A program made the position numbers and the translations under genes. From contig NZ_LMPT01000022.1 in the NCBI RefSeq assembly GCF_001424425.1, positions 202,858 to 266,857 of the forward strand: DNA of 64,000 bases, in the 5' to 3' direction. Shown one piece after another: positions 1 to 9,098 of the stretch. This DNA comes from Acidovorax sp. Leaf191. GTDB taxonomy: Bacteria > Pseudomonadota > Gammaproteobacteria > Burkholderiales > Burkholderiaceae_C. Within the stretch, counting starts at the first letter, position 1. Each line of letters starts with the position of its first letter. The notes beneath the pieces were generated by a model. The model saw only the letters and a program-made list of their open reading frames with translations, was not told the DNA's origin and made no database searches.

Positions 1-570
1 GCCGGGAGTTCGCCCCGGCGGGCGAGGTACTTGTTCTTTGCTTCGCCAAAGAAAAGTACCCAAAAGAAAGGCGACCCCCAGTCTGCGACCCCTTCGCGTT
101 GCGAAGGGGCAAACCTGCGTCGGGGCGGTTGCGGGGTGCGCCGCAGAGCTCACTGCGCGCTGCGCGCTACGTTCAGACAACCACGGCGAGCTAGAGCACG
201 AAGCATGCGCGCTGCGACGCGCATGCCACCCCGCAACCCCCCGCCGCAGGCGCAGCCAGCAGGGGGTGGACAGCCGAACATCCGAACAGCCACACGGGCC
301 ATCGCGTTGCTCGACCCCGAACGCGCGGGCGCAAGCGCCACGCGCTGCGCAAGCGAGGCCGAGCGAAGCAATGGCCCGTGTGGATGTCCTCTCCCCCCGC
401 CCTTCAGGATGCGCCGAGGAGCGCAGGGCTTGGGGTGAGCGTGTGCCGAAGGACACACGCATCGTGAACTGACTCGCTGCGGATGTTTGAGCGTAGCGCG
501 GCAGCGCGCAGCGAGTTCCGCAGCGCACCCCACGGAAAGAAAGTTACTCGCACGCCGGGCGACTCCCGGC
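1..570. mobile_element. MITE-like non-coding element with inverted ends
   Basis: Bases 1-33 and the reverse complement of 538-570 match closely over about 30 bp, both starting GCCGGGAGT and running into GCGAG and a CTT-rich tract, with only a few mismatches and gaps. The roughly 500 bp between them hold only unconvincing overlapping ORFs, so no transposase is present. A second hairpin lies inside the left end: GTACTTGTTCTTTG at 27-40 pairs with CAAAGAAAAGTAC at 47-59. The left end may continue upstream of the window. The structure is seen directly; the idea that it is a non-autonomous mobile or dispersed element is inference. Confidence 0.55.
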
Positions 571-617
571 CTCCGCCCTCAACAAAGGCATGCTGCCCAT
601 CAGCGAGCCTGCGAGCA

Positions 618-695
618 GCGCCCAGGTTTCGACAAGCTCAACCCGAACGGCGATGGGCCGATGCGCCCAGGTTTCGGCAAACTCAACCTGAACGG
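618..695. repeat. Two direct copies of a 33-bp repeat
   Basis: Bases 618-650 and 663-695 are near-identical 33-bp units beginning GCGCCCAGGTTTCG and ending GAACGG, with three mismatches, 45 bp from start to start. The motif TTTCGACAAGCTCAACCCG resembles a dispersed intergenic word I recall from Comamonadaceae. It lies about 90 bp upstream of the aminotransferase start and has no convincing coding potential. Nothing else was recognised between 571 and 788. Confidence 0.6.
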
Positions 696-788
696 TTGGG
701 CTCGGCAGGCGCCCGAGTGCCATTGCCATCGCACCTGCAGCTATGCTCAACCATCCTCCTTCCCCCAGACCGCCCAAGGACCCCTCCC

Positions 789-1949
789 ATGCGCCTAGCC
801 GTAGAAAACCTAGAAGCCTCCAAAATCCGCGAAGTCGCCAACGCCGGCATGGGCCGCGCCGATGTCCTGGCCTTCTGGTTCGGCGAGAGCGACGAAATCA
901 CCCCCGAGCCCATCCGCCAGGCCGCCATCGAATCCCTGCAACGCGGCGAAACCTTCTACTCCCACAACCTCGGCCTGCCCGATCTGCGCCAGGCCATCGC
1001 CAGCTACGCCAGCGCCCTGCATGGCCCCATCAGCGCAGACCGTATCGCAGTGACCTCGGGCGGAGTCAGCGCGCTGATGATCGCGATGCAGGCATTGCTC
1101 GATGCGGGCGACGATGTGGTGGCCGTCACGCCCGTGTGGCCCAACCTCACGGCCCAGCCCGCCGTGCTGGGTGCGCGTGTGCACTGCGTGCCGCTGCGGG
1201 CCGAAGGCGGGGCGTGGACGCTGGATCTGCAGGCGCTGCTCGACGCCATTACCCCCGCCACGCGCCTCCTCATCGTCAACGCGCCCAACAACCCCACGGG
1301 CTGGACCCTCACGCGGGCGGAGCAGCAGGCCATCCTGGAGCACTGCCGCCGCACCGGCACCTGGATCCTGGCCGACGAGGTCTACGAGCGCCTGTACTAC
1401 GGTGCGACACCCAACGGCTGCGCGCCGAGCTTTCTGGACATTTCTGACGCCGAAGACCGGCTCATCGTGGTGCAGAGCTTTTCCAAAAGCTTCCTCATGA
1501 CCGGCTGGCGCCTGGGCTGGCTGGTGCTGCCACCTGCGCTGGTGGATGCCGTGGGCAAGCTGATCGAGTTCAACACCTCCTGCTCCAGCGTGTTCACCCA
1601 GCGCGCGGGCTTGGCGGCACTGGAGCACGCGGGCGAGATCACGCCGCCCCTGGTGGCCCACATGCGCCGCTGCCGCGACACGCTGCTGCCCCGGCTGGCG
1701 GCGGTGCCCCAGGTGGAGGTGGCGAGCCCGCTGGGCGGGATGTACGCGTTTTTCCGCCTGCATGGGTTTGATGATTCGCTGGCCGTGGCGCAGCGGCTGG
1801 TCAGCGAGGCCGGGCTGGGCCTGGCTCCGGGCAACGCTTTCGCGCCAGAGGCCCAGGGTTGGCTGCGCTGGTGTTTTGCGTCCAAAGAACCGGCGCGACT
1901 GGAGGCCGGTGTACAGCGCTTGCAGGGTTGGCTTCAGTCCCAAACGTGA
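789..1949 (+). CDS. PLP-dependent aminotransferase, class I/II
   Basis: A 386-aa fold-type I aminotransferase. The Schiff-base lysine is in SFSKSFLMTGWRLGW (about K233). The cofactor-binding NAPNNPTG motif and the ADEVYE segment (pyridine-nitrogen aspartate) are present, and RWCFA near the C-terminus carries the expected substrate-carboxylate arginine. Length fits the AspC/AAT subgroup. The reading frame is open back to 483, but the segment before 789 lies in repeat DNA and does not look like protein; ATG 789 starts a normal family N-terminus (MRLAVENLEASKI). The amino donor cannot be deduced. It is a single gene, followed by a base-composition change. Confidence 0.9.
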   Translation: MRLAVENLEASKIREVANAGMGRADVLAFWFGESDEITPEPIRQAAIESLQRGETFYSHNLGLPDLRQAIASYASALHGPISADRIAVTSGGVSALMIAMQALLDAGDDVVAVTPVWPNLTAQPAVLGARVHCVPLRAEGGAWTLDLQALLDAITPATRLLIVNAPNNPTGWTLTRAEQQAILEHCRRTGTWILADEVYERLYYGATPNGCAPSFLDISDAEDRLIVVQSFSKSFLMTGWRLGWLVLPPALVDAVGKLIEFNTSCSSVFTQRAGLAALEHAGEITPPLVAHMRRCRDTLLPRLAAVPQVEVASPLGGMYAFFRLHGFDDSLAVAQRLVSEAGLGLAPGNAFAPEAQGWLRWCFASKEPARLEAGVQRLQGWLQSQT

Positions 1950-2033
1950 CTTGTTGATGCACCTGAATCGGCATTTTATGCTTGCAATTTGCAATACAAT
2001 AATTATTTGGTTTCAAATAAGAGAGGGGTTCGC

Positions 2034-2750
2034 GTGTTCAGAAAAATCAGCGTAGCAGGTTTGGTTTTGGTAGCCATGTTATTAACAGGTTGTATTCAGG
2101 CGCCAAAAAAGACGGCTTTTAATCAGGCAATGGCCACCAATTTGAAGACGGTCCTTATTGTTCGCGATCCTGATCAAGACCGGTATGAAGCAGTCATGAT
2201 TGGCCACCCAGGTGCGGGCTTCGGCCTGATCGGCGCACTGGTCGCCACGGCGGACATGCATGCGAAAGGTTCACGATTGACTGAAGCGATCGACGTCAAC
2301 AAGACAACCCTCAGAGATCGTTTCGAAAAGGTTCTGGCTGAAAAACTGCAGGCACAGGGCTACACCACTGCACGTTTGGTCTTGCCGAAAGACGTAAAAG
2401 AAGAGGATATGCTGGCCACAGCACGGAAAATGGGCGTTCAAGCAGATGCTGTTTTGTGTTTTCGCTTGAATGGAGGATATGTGGCTGCGGGACCCACTTC
2501 TGATTATTTTCCATCTGTAGGTGTGAAGGTTGTCCTCTCCGATCAACTCGATAAAGAGCTTTATGCCGATACCTTCAGCTATGGCTACACTGCGCCCCAA
2601 TCCAAGGCGATTCATTTCACTTCGGACGAACAGTATCGGTTCTCAAACATCGATACTTTGATCAGCGATCCCCAAAAAACGCGGCAAGGTCTTATCGCAG
2701 GGCTTGATGTGCTGGCAACACAAATCTCCCTGGATCTGAAGCGGCCGTGA
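2034..2750 (+). CDS. Putative lipoprotein of unknown function
   Basis: A 238-aa protein if started at GTG 2034, which follows a GAGAGGGG ribosome-binding site by five bases. This start gives a lipoprotein signal ending in the lipobox LLTGC, so the mature protein is probably lipid-anchored in the outer membrane. An in-frame ATG at 1989 would add 15 residues before the signal and is less likely. No family was recognised; the mature part is mixed alpha/beta with a glycine-rich stretch (HPGAGFGLIGALVAT). A possible -10 TACAAT lies at 1995-2000. The gene and its neighbour are AT-richer than the rest of the window, suggesting horizontal acquisition. Its stop overlaps the GTG start of the next gene. 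Confidence 0.75.
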   Translation: MFRKISVAGLVLVAMLLTGCIQAPKKTAFNQAMATNLKTVLIVRDPDQDRYEAVMIGHPGAGFGLIGALVATADMHAKGSRLTEAIDVNKTTLRDRFEKVLAEKLQAQGYTTARLVLPKDVKEEDMLATARKMGVQADAVLCFRLNGGYVAAGPTSDYFPSVGVKVVLSDQLDKELYADTFSYGYTAPQSKAIHFTSDEQYRFSNIDTLISDPQKTRQGLIAGLDVLATQISLDLKRP

Positions 2751-3403
2751 TACACAAGAAAAGTCGCCTGGTAACCATCGGAATTGCGTTGTCTCTGGTG
2801 GGCTGCCAGACCATGCAGACCGGCGAAAAAATTGTGAGCGATGGCGTTGCCGCCTTGGACAAAACGCCGTTGTGTTGTTCCGATCTGAGTGAAGCCAAGC
2901 GTATTCCGCTTTCGCTATTGCCCACGGATATTGCTGTGGATGCAAAAGCGCAGGCCCACAAGTTCGATGGCACCAAAGCCTTTTTCGTACTTCTGGAACT
3001 TCCAGTTTATGAAAAGCCCTATGCCATCACACTGACAAGCAGTGCAAAAGGCGTGGTCAACGACAATGCACTTTTTATCCCCCGAGTGAAGGTATACGAC
3101 TCTGAATTCGCTGCGACTCGAAGCTTTGACGAAAAAAGTCTGCGCAATCGAGGTAATGATTTGGAGCGAACCATTTTCATCAATCCGCAGAACAACGCCG
3201 AACGATACATCGCCATTTATGGATCAGATCTTTCTGCCTCCATCGAACGACCATACTCCGAAGTCACCTACAACACCGTCGTTGTCGGGACGATCATGTT
3301 CAATGTCGTTGGCGGTCGTGATGGAAAATCAACGCTACGCTCTTCGCCCACTGGAAGCCTGCATATAGAGGTTTCAGGGCTCGACAAGCCCCAGAAAAAA
3401 TGA
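2747..3403 (+). CDS. Putative lipoprotein, weakly MalM-like
   Basis: A 218-aa protein starting at GTG 2747 in a GTGA overlap with the upstream lipoprotein gene, so the pair is translationally coupled. The N-terminus has a basic start, a hydrophobic stretch and the lipobox SLVGC. The body contains a beta-rich segment (FFVLLELPVYEKPYAITL, then LFIPRVKVYDS) that resembles the periplasmic maltose-operon protein MalM in pattern; this is tentative. Base composition is AT-richer than the flanks, as for its partner. There is no maltose system nearby, so a maltose role is not implied. Confidence 0.7.
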   Translation: MIHKKSRLVTIGIALSLVGCQTMQTGEKIVSDGVAALDKTPLCCSDLSEAKRIPLSLLPTDIAVDAKAQAHKFDGTKAFFVLLELPVYEKPYAITLTSSAKGVVNDNALFIPRVKVYDSEFAATRSFDEKSLRNRGNDLERTIFINPQNNAERYIAIYGSDLSASIERPYSEVTYNTVVVGTIMFNVVGGRDGKSTLRSSPTGSLHIEVSGLDKPQKK

Positions 3404-3422
3404 GCGGCAAACTCCAGTCCGT

Positions 3423-3458
3423 CCCAGCCGCTTGGCAAGAAGCGATGAGGCGGCTGGG
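3423..3458. terminator. Hairpin between convergent genes
   Basis: CCCAGCCGC at 3423-3431 pairs perfectly with GCGGCTGGG at 3450-3458, with an 18-base loop. It lies between the convergent lipoprotein gene and the GGDEF/EAL gene and could serve both. There is no clear T-tract on either side, so terminator activity is inferred. Confidence 0.45.
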
Positions 3459-3476
3459 TTACCTGCGCGCGGCGCG

Positions 3477-6400
3477 TCAGGGTTGGACGAGACGATGCCG
3501 CTGCCACCCCGGCGGCGGCTGCCACTCCGATGACCAGCTGAGAAAGTCCCCGAGCGGCATCGGCCGGGCAATGCAATACCCCTGGGCCTGCGTGCAGCCC
3601 AGCTGCAGCAGCATCTGTCCCTGCTCGACGGTTTCCACGCCTTCGGCGATCACGCGGTAGCCGAAGGAGCGGGCCAGGCCGATCACGCCTTGTACGATGG
3701 CCAGGTCGCCGGGGTCGCCCATCATGCCGTGCACGAAGCTCTGGTCGATCTTGAGCGTGTCCATGGGCAGGCGGCGCAGGTAGGTGAGGGACGAGTAGCC
3801 GGTGCCGAAGTCGTCGAGCGACACTGCCATCCCCAGGGCGCGCACTGCGTGCAGGGTGTGCGCCACGGCGGCCAGGTCGTACAGCGCGGCGCTTTCGGTG
3901 ATTTCGATCTCGACCAGGCGGCCGGGCACGCTGGGGTGGCGCTCCAGGCATTCGGCCATCCAGTCCGCAAACCGCGGGTGCTGCAGGTGCTGTGCGGCGA
4001 TGTTCACGCTGATGGGCAGGCCTGGCGGGTTCTTGCGGGCCTGCATCTGTTCGAGCACCTGGAAGGCGGCTTCGATGACCCATTCCCCAAAGCCGATCTC
4101 AAGCTCGGTGCCTTCCAGCATGGGCAGGAACTCGCCGGGCGAGACCACGCCGCGTTGGGGGTGCTGCCACCGGGTGAGCGCTTCGGCACCCACCACGGTG
4201 CCGCTTTTCATGTCGACCTTGGGCTGCAGGTACAGCGTGAACTGTGCGTCCGCCAGCGCGCCTTGCAGGTGGCGCCCCTGTTCGCGCAGCAACTGCAGCG
4301 CGCGCTCCTGGGCCGCGTCGAATTGGTGGAATCGGTTGCGCCCGGCCTGCTTGGCGGCGTACATGGCCTGGTCGGCATGGCGCAGCAGGGTGTCTGCGTC
4401 GGCATCGTCCTGCGGGAACACGGTGTAGCCGATGCTGGCCGTGACGACCACGCGCTCGGTGTCCAGCGTGTAGGGGGCTGAGATGCTCTCCATCACCCGG
4501 TGCAGCATGCGCTCGCAGTCGTGCACGGATTCCAGCTCGGGCAGCAGGATCACGAACTCGTCGCCGCCCAGGCGGGCCACGGTGTCGAGCGGGCGCAGGG
4601 CGCGGGTCAGCCGGCCGGCCACCACCACCAGCAGGCGGTCGCCGGCTCCATGGCCCAGGCGGTCGTTCACGGGCTTGAAGCCGTCCAGGTCCAGGTAGGC
4701 CACGCCCAACGGAGTGCCGCGCTTGCGCGCCTGCGCCATGGAGTCCTGCAGCTTGCGCGCCAGCAGCACGCGGTTGGGCAGGCCAGTGAGCGCGTCGAAC
4801 AGTGCCAGCCGCTGCAGCAGGACCTCCTGCTCGCGCTGGGGGGTCACATCGATGGCCACGCCCAGCATGCGTTGGGCGCGGCCATGCGCGTCGGCGCCGA
4901 CGATCTTGCCCAGGCTGCGCACCCAGCGCACGGCGTCTCCGGCCTGGTTCACCCGCCAGGTGGCGTCGAACGGAGTGCCGGGATGGGAGATGTGGCGCGC
5001 CATCTCGGCCGTGATGCGGTCGATGTCGTCGGGGGCGATGCCGCTCGTCCACTGGATGGTCGCGGGCGCCGCTTCGGGGGATTCGAGCGGTGACAGCCCG
5101 CGCATGGTGCGCCAGCGGGTATCGCCGCTCACGGCGCCGGTCTGCAGGTTCCAGTCCCACAGGCCCAGCGACGCGGCCGAGATGGTGAGCGAGAGCAGTT
5201 CTTCGCGTTCGCGCACCTGCTCTTCGCTTCTCTTGCGGTCGGTGATGTCGTGCACCGAGAACAGCCAGCAGGGCTCCCCGTCGAACTGGGTGGCGCGCAT
5301 GGACTGCAGCACCGTGCGGGGCGGTCCGCCGCGCACGTTCAGCGTGATTTCGTAGCTGCCCAGGTGCCCCGTGCCGCCCTCGGCCTCCAGCAGGCGCGCG
5401 CGGTCTTCCTCGGTGAAGATGCCCAGTTCGATGGCGGTGCGGCCAATCGCCTGCTCGCGCGGTATGCCCAGCAGTTCCACCCACGCGGGGTTGATGTCCA
5501 CATACCGCCCGTCGTTGCGGTGTGACAGGCCCATGGGGAAGGGCATGAGGTGAAAGATGCGCGAGAACCGTTCCTCGGAATGGCGCAGGCGCTGGTCCGA
5601 GCGCTTGGCCTCGTCGATGTCCTGCATCACGCCACGCACGCGGGTGACGCGGCCGTTGTCGACCACGGGCTCGCCCCGTGCGCGCACCCACACCTGGCGC
5701 CCATCGGCGTGCAGCACCTCCATCTCCATGCTCCACTCGGTGCGTTCGCGGATGCTCTGGCGGATGCGCTCGCGCAATGGCTCGCGGTAGTCCGGTGCCA
5801 CCAGGCGGTCGATGTAGTCGTGGGGCAGCGGCGAGCCCGGGGGCAGGCCGTGGATGTCGAAGCACACGTCCGACCAGTACACCAGGCCGCGCCCGCGTTC
5901 GTCCTCCCAGGCGCCCAGGCGCGCCATGCGGCCGGCCTGCTGCAGCAGGCTGTTGAGGGCCCGCAGCTCGTCGCTGGTGCGATGGGCTTCGGTCATGTCG
6001 TGGAAGATGAAAACAAAGCAGTTCTCGCCGTCCACAAGCACGGAGCGTGCCGACATGAGGCCCGGGATGCGCACACCCCGGCCCTGCGCCACCAGCGGCA
6101 GGCGGTCCACCCGGCCATCGCGCCGGAAGGTCTCGACCAGCCGGGCGCGTTCCTGCTCCGACGCCCAGATGTCGAGCTCGGTGGACGTGCGGCCGATCAC
6201 CTCCTCGCGCGGGCGGCCCAGCACCTCGCAAAAGGCCGGGTTCACGTCGATGTAGCGCCCGTCCGAGATGCGCGAGATGCCCGCCGGGTCGGGCAGCGTC
6301 TGGTAGAAGGTCGTGTACTTGGCCTCGGACGAGCGCAGCGCATCTTCCACCTCGCGATGGGCGGTGATGTCCACGTCCATGCCGATGAGGGCGGTGGGTC

Positions 6401-7334
6401 GGCCCTGGGCGTCGCGCCGGGCCACGGTGCCGCGCGACATCAGCCAGCGCCAGCGGCCATCGGTGTCCAGCACGCGGAACTCGGCTTCGTAGGTTTCGTC
6501 CAGCCCGTCCATGGCGCGCTCGAGCCGGGCGGCATTGCGCTCGGCGTCCAGCGGGTGGCGGCGCCCGTACCAGCGCTCCCACAGGCCTTTCGCATCGGCC
6601 TCTTCGCAGCTCACGCCGAAGGCCTCGTAGAACTTACCGTGGCAGCGGAACTGGCGTTCGACCACATCCCATTCCCACCGGCCACCGCCCAGTGCGTCCA
6701 TGGCCAGTTGCAGTTGCTGCTCGCGCTGCACCAGCGCCTCCTGGGTGCTGGTGCGCGCCATCTCTGCGCGGGCCTTGCCGGCCAGCAGCAGGCGGCCCAC
6801 GCCCAGCATCAAAAAGCCTGCGCCGTGGTGCCAGGGCAGCGTGGTGGGCCAGGGTCCCAGGGTGCCGGGCACCTGGTTGGCCAGCCACAGGCAGGCCGAC
6901 ACGGTCAGCGGCAGGGTCACCGTCAGGCCCGCGAGGGCGATCCACGCTGCCGACCGCAAAGGCAGGCGCCGTGATGCGCGCCGCCACAGCCAGGCCAGCA
7001 GCCAGGTGGCCCCCAGCACCATCACGGCGGGGGGCGTGGCGGACGGGGCCATGAACACCACGGCCAGCAGCGCAGCCAGGGCGGTGACGGCCGCCGGCAG
7101 TCCGCCGAAATACAGGCCCATGAACGCGACGACGGTGGGGTAGGCCACGATGCCCAGCTCGGGCGCGTTCCAGTGCAGGGCGGTGAAAGCTGTCGCCGAC
7201 ACCAGGCCGCCCGCGGCGCCCAGCAGCCAGCGCGTGCGCCGGGACGGGCGCAGCGCTTCGTGCGGCGGCAGCCACTCCAGCACCAGCAGGAGCAGCATCA
7301 GCACCGTGCCCGCCATCAGGGTGTTGTTACCCAT
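3477..7334 (-). CDS. Membrane PAS(5)-GGDEF-EAL cyclic-di-GMP enzyme
   Basis: A 1285-aa protein that probably makes and/or degrades cyclic-di-GMP. The N-terminal 185 residues contain about five hydrophobic segments (membrane sensor). Five PAS/PAC modules follow, at about 210-330, 340-460, 470-590, 600-715 and 725-850. The GGDEF domain has the intact active-site motif RLGGDEF (about residue 923) and an inhibitory RxxD site (RPLD) five residues before it. The EAL domain (about 1035-1270) keeps EALTRW, the DDFGTGYSS loop, the catalytic lysine in LKIDQSF and the AEGVE glutamate, so both activities look possible. Start ATG 7334. PAS modules 2 and 4 resemble each other and may be internal duplicates. 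The signal sensed cannot be read from sequence. Confidence 0.93.
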   Translation of the reverse strand: MGNNTLMAGTVLMLLLLVLEWLPPHEALRPSRRTRWLLGAAGGLVSATAFTALHWNAPELGIVAYPTVVAFMGLYFGGLPAAVTALAALLAVVFMAPSATPPAVMVLGATWLLAWLWRRASRRLPLRSAAWIALAGLTVTLPLTVSACLWLANQVPGTLGPWPTTLPWHHGAGFLMLGVGRLLLAGKARAEMARTSTQEALVQREQQLQLAMDALGGGRWEWDVVERQFRCHGKFYEAFGVSCEEADAKGLWERWYGRRHPLDAERNAARLERAMDGLDETYEAEFRVLDTDGRWRWLMSRGTVARRDAQGRPTALIGMDVDITAHREVEDALRSSEAKYTTFYQTLPDPAGISRISDGRYIDVNPAFCEVLGRPREEVIGRTSTELDIWASEQERARLVETFRRDGRVDRLPLVAQGRGVRIPGLMSARSVLVDGENCFVFIFHDMTEAHRTSDELRALNSLLQQAGRMARLGAWEDERGRGLVYWSDVCFDIHGLPPGSPLPHDYIDRLVAPDYREPLRERIRQSIRERTEWSMEMEVLHADGRQVWVRARGEPVVDNGRVTRVRGVMQDIDEAKRSDQRLRHSEERFSRIFHLMPFPMGLSHRNDGRYVDINPAWVELLGIPREQAIGRTAIELGIFTEEDRARLLEAEGGTGHLGSYEITLNVRGGPPRTVLQSMRATQFDGEPCWLFSVHDITDRKRSEEQVREREELLSLTISAASLGLWDWNLQTGAVSGDTRWRTMRGLSPLESPEAAPATIQWTSGIAPDDIDRITAEMARHISHPGTPFDATWRVNQAGDAVRWVRSLGKIVGADAHGRAQRMLGVAIDVTPQREQEVLLQRLALFDALTGLPNRVLLARKLQDSMAQARKRGTPLGVAYLDLDGFKPVNDRLGHGAGDRLLVVVAGRLTRALRPLDTVARLGGDEFVILLPELESVHDCERMLHRVMESISAPYTLDTERVVVTASIGYTVFPQDDADADTLLRHADQAMYAAKQAGRNRFHQFDAAQERALQLLREQGRHLQGALADAQFTLYLQPKVDMKSGTVVGAEALTRWQHPQRGVVSPGEFLPMLEGTELEIGFGEWVIEAAFQVLEQMQARKNPPGLPISVNIAAQHLQHPRFADWMAECLERHPSVPGRLVEIEITESAALYDLAAVAHTLHAVRALGMAVSLDDFGTGYSSLTYLRRLPMDTLKIDQSFVHGMMGDPGDLAIVQGVIGLARSFGYRVIAEGVETVEQGQMLLQLGCTQAQGYCIARPMPLGDFLSWSSEWQPPPGWQRHRLVQP

Positions 7335-7494
7335 GGCGGTGTGCGAAGCGGTGGCAGACCTGCCAGGGGCTGATGGCCGTGGCGGCTGTCAGCGCCTTGG
7401 GCCGGGCGCAAACTGCGCCGGCACCGCATCCTGTGCTGTCGTCAAGCACAAGCATCCGGTCGCAGCAGCCCAGGGGAAAAACCATTCCCCGAGT

Positions 7495-8421
7495 TTATGG
7501 CTGTTCCGGCTGGGCGCGCCCGGGGCGCAGCGTCCTGATAAGCCCCGTTGACAGCAGCGTGCCGCAAACGATCACCAGCGCGCAGCCCACCATCCACGGC
7601 GTGATGCGCTCGCCCAGGAAGACGGAGCCGTACAGCACGGCGAACACCGGCGCGATGAAGGTTACCGCCAGCGCCCGGCTGGGGCCTGCACTCGCGATGA
7701 GGCGGAAGTACAGGATGTACGCAATGCCGGTGCACAGCACCGCCATGGCCACGATGGCGCCCCAGGCGCGCAGGCCCGGCATTTGCGCCGGCCACAGCCA
7801 GAGCGTGGGCAGCGCCAGGCCCAGCGCCGCGCCCAGCTGGCTGCCGGTGGCCGTGGCCAGCGGCGGAATGCCGGTGAGGTGGCGCCGCGCGAAGCTGGCC
7901 GACACCCCATAGAAGCACGACGCCAGCAGGCAGGCGGCAATGGCCCATTCAGCGCTGTCGGTCTTGAAGCCCGTGCCCGCCGGCGCGCGCCAGGCCAGCA
8001 GCGCAACGCCCAGGAAGCCGAGCGCCAGGCCCGCCCATCGCAGCCGGTTGATGCGGTCACCCAGCCAGGCCCAGGCGATCAACGCGCCGAACAGCGGCAC
8101 CGTGGCGTTCAGGATGGACGACAGCCCGGTGGCGATGTGCAGCACCGCCCAGGAGAACAGCGCGAACGGGATCGCCGAGTTGATGACGCCCGCGAACATG
8201 ATGGGCCGCCAGTGCTGGCGGAAGGCGGGCCAGTGGCCCTGGCGCAGCATGATGGGCCACAGGAACACCGTGGCCAGCGCCACGCGCAGCCCGGCGGTGG
8301 GCAGCGGGCCGAACTCCGAGGCGCCCAGGCGCATGAAGAGGAAGGATGATCCCCACAGCGCCGCCAGCAGAGTGAATTCGCCGATCCAGGCGGTGACGGG
8401 TTGGGTTCCCGGGCTGTTCAT
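7495..8421 (-). CDS. EamA/DMT-family transporter
   Basis: A 308-aa inner-membrane protein of the drug/metabolite transporter superfamily, with about ten hydrophobic segments arranged as two EamA repeats. WGSSFLFMRLG lies near the N-terminus, and the second repeat ends in the typical VFLGERITPWMVGCALVI. ATG 8421 overlaps the TGA of ogt (ATGA), so it is co-transcribed and probably coupled to ogt. The frame stays open upstream through ogt, but those residues do not resemble this family. The substrate is unknown; family members export amino acids or other metabolites. Confidence 0.88.
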   Translation of the reverse strand: MNSPGTQPVTAWIGEFTLLAALWGSSFLFMRLGASEFGPLPTAGLRVALATVFLWPIMLRQGHWPAFRQHWRPIMFAGVINSAIPFALFSWAVLHIATGLSSILNATVPLFGALIAWAWLGDRINRLRWAGLALGFLGVALLAWRAPAGTGFKTDSAEWAIAACLLASCFYGVSASFARRHLTGIPPLATATGSQLGAALGLALPTLWLWPAQMPGLRAWGAIVAMAVLCTGIAYILYFRLIASAGPSRALAVTFIAPVFAVLYGSVFLGERITPWMVGCALVIVCGTLLSTGLIRTLRPGRAQPEQP

Positions 8422-9017
8422 GCGTGCTCTTTCAGGGTTTGAATGTCGTGGTCGTCCGGCAGCCAAGGCTGCTGCCGCAGGTGCGGTGGCTGCGGGTGGT
8501 CGTGCCGGTGCGGCGCATGTTCCAGCGCCAGCAGCGCCGTTTTGCGGTCCAGCCCTCCAGCGTAACCGGTCAGGCTGCCGTCTGCACCGAGCACGCGGTG
8601 GCACGGCACGATCACGCTGACCGGATTGCGCCCCACGGCCGCGCCCACGGCGCGCACCGCCAGCGGCCGGCCCAGTTGCTGGCCGAGGCGCCCATAGCTG
8701 GTGGTGCCACCGCGGCCGATGGCCAGCAGCGCGCGCCATACGTCCTGCTGAAACGCCGTGCCGCCCGACAGGTCCAGCGGCACATCGAAACCATGCCGCT
8801 CGCCCCGCAGGTACTGCTGCAGCTGGCCTGCGGCCTCTTGCAGCAGGGTGTGGCCGGCCGCCTCGGCCCAGGCGCGATCGCCGTGCAGCAGGTGGACGGG
8901 CTCGTGCCGCTGGCCCTCGAACCAGACACCGCACAGGCCCGCGGGCGACGCGGCCAGGCGCACGGGGCCCAGGACTGTGCTGGCGCCCGTCTGCACGGTG
9001 TGGGGGTGGAAGAACAT
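8418..9017 (-). CDS. ogt: Methylated-DNA--protein-cysteine methyltransferase
   Basis: A 199-aa suicide repair enzyme that transfers alkyl groups from O6-alkylguanine or O4-alkylthymine to its own cysteine. The active-site motif IVPCHRV is present (C139), with TTSYGRLGQQLGRP as the DNA-binding helix and RAVGAAVGRNP, all in normal order. Length is slightly above the usual 160-180 aa. Start ATG 9017. It lies downstream of an Ada/AlkA-type gene and upstream of an exporter, forming an alkylation-repair cluster on the minus strand, separated from the AlkA gene by a palindromic repeat. Confidence 0.93.
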   Translation of the reverse strand: MFFHPHTVQTGASTVLGPVRLAASPAGLCGVWFEGQRHEPVHLLHGDRAWAEAAGHTLLQEAAGQLQQYLRGERHGFDVPLDLSGGTAFQQDVWRALLAIGRGGTTSYGRLGQQLGRPLAVRAVGAAVGRNPVSVIVPCHRVLGADGSLTGYAGGLDRKTALLALEHAPHRHDHPQPPHLRQQPWLPDDHDIQTLKEHA

Positions 9018-9040
9018 GGGTGAATCCTGTCGATTGATGA

Positions 9041-9098
9041 ATAAAAATGCCCTCTACCGCTTGATAGGAAAGCGCTAGCAGCTATATTTTTGATAGCT
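9041..9098. repeat. Palindromic dispersed repeat, copy 1
   Basis: The core is CTACCGCTTGATAGGAAAGCG followed by a TAGCAGCTAT tail with an A-rich tract on the other side. The arms CGCTT and AAGCG can pair. Related copies occur at 13888-13943, 42883-42940 (opposite orientation), 54408-54476 and, more degenerate, 58432-58474. This copy supplies the last few codons and the stop of the upstream AlkA-type gene, so it overlaps the end of that coding sequence. Function unknown; it could act as an mRNA end structure. Confidence 0.65.

Noticed and set aside
38-533. Several overlapping ORFs of 120-145 aa on both strands
   Set aside because: They lie in the inverted-ended non-coding element, are rich in Arg/Pro/Ala, have no ribosome-binding sites and show no family features.
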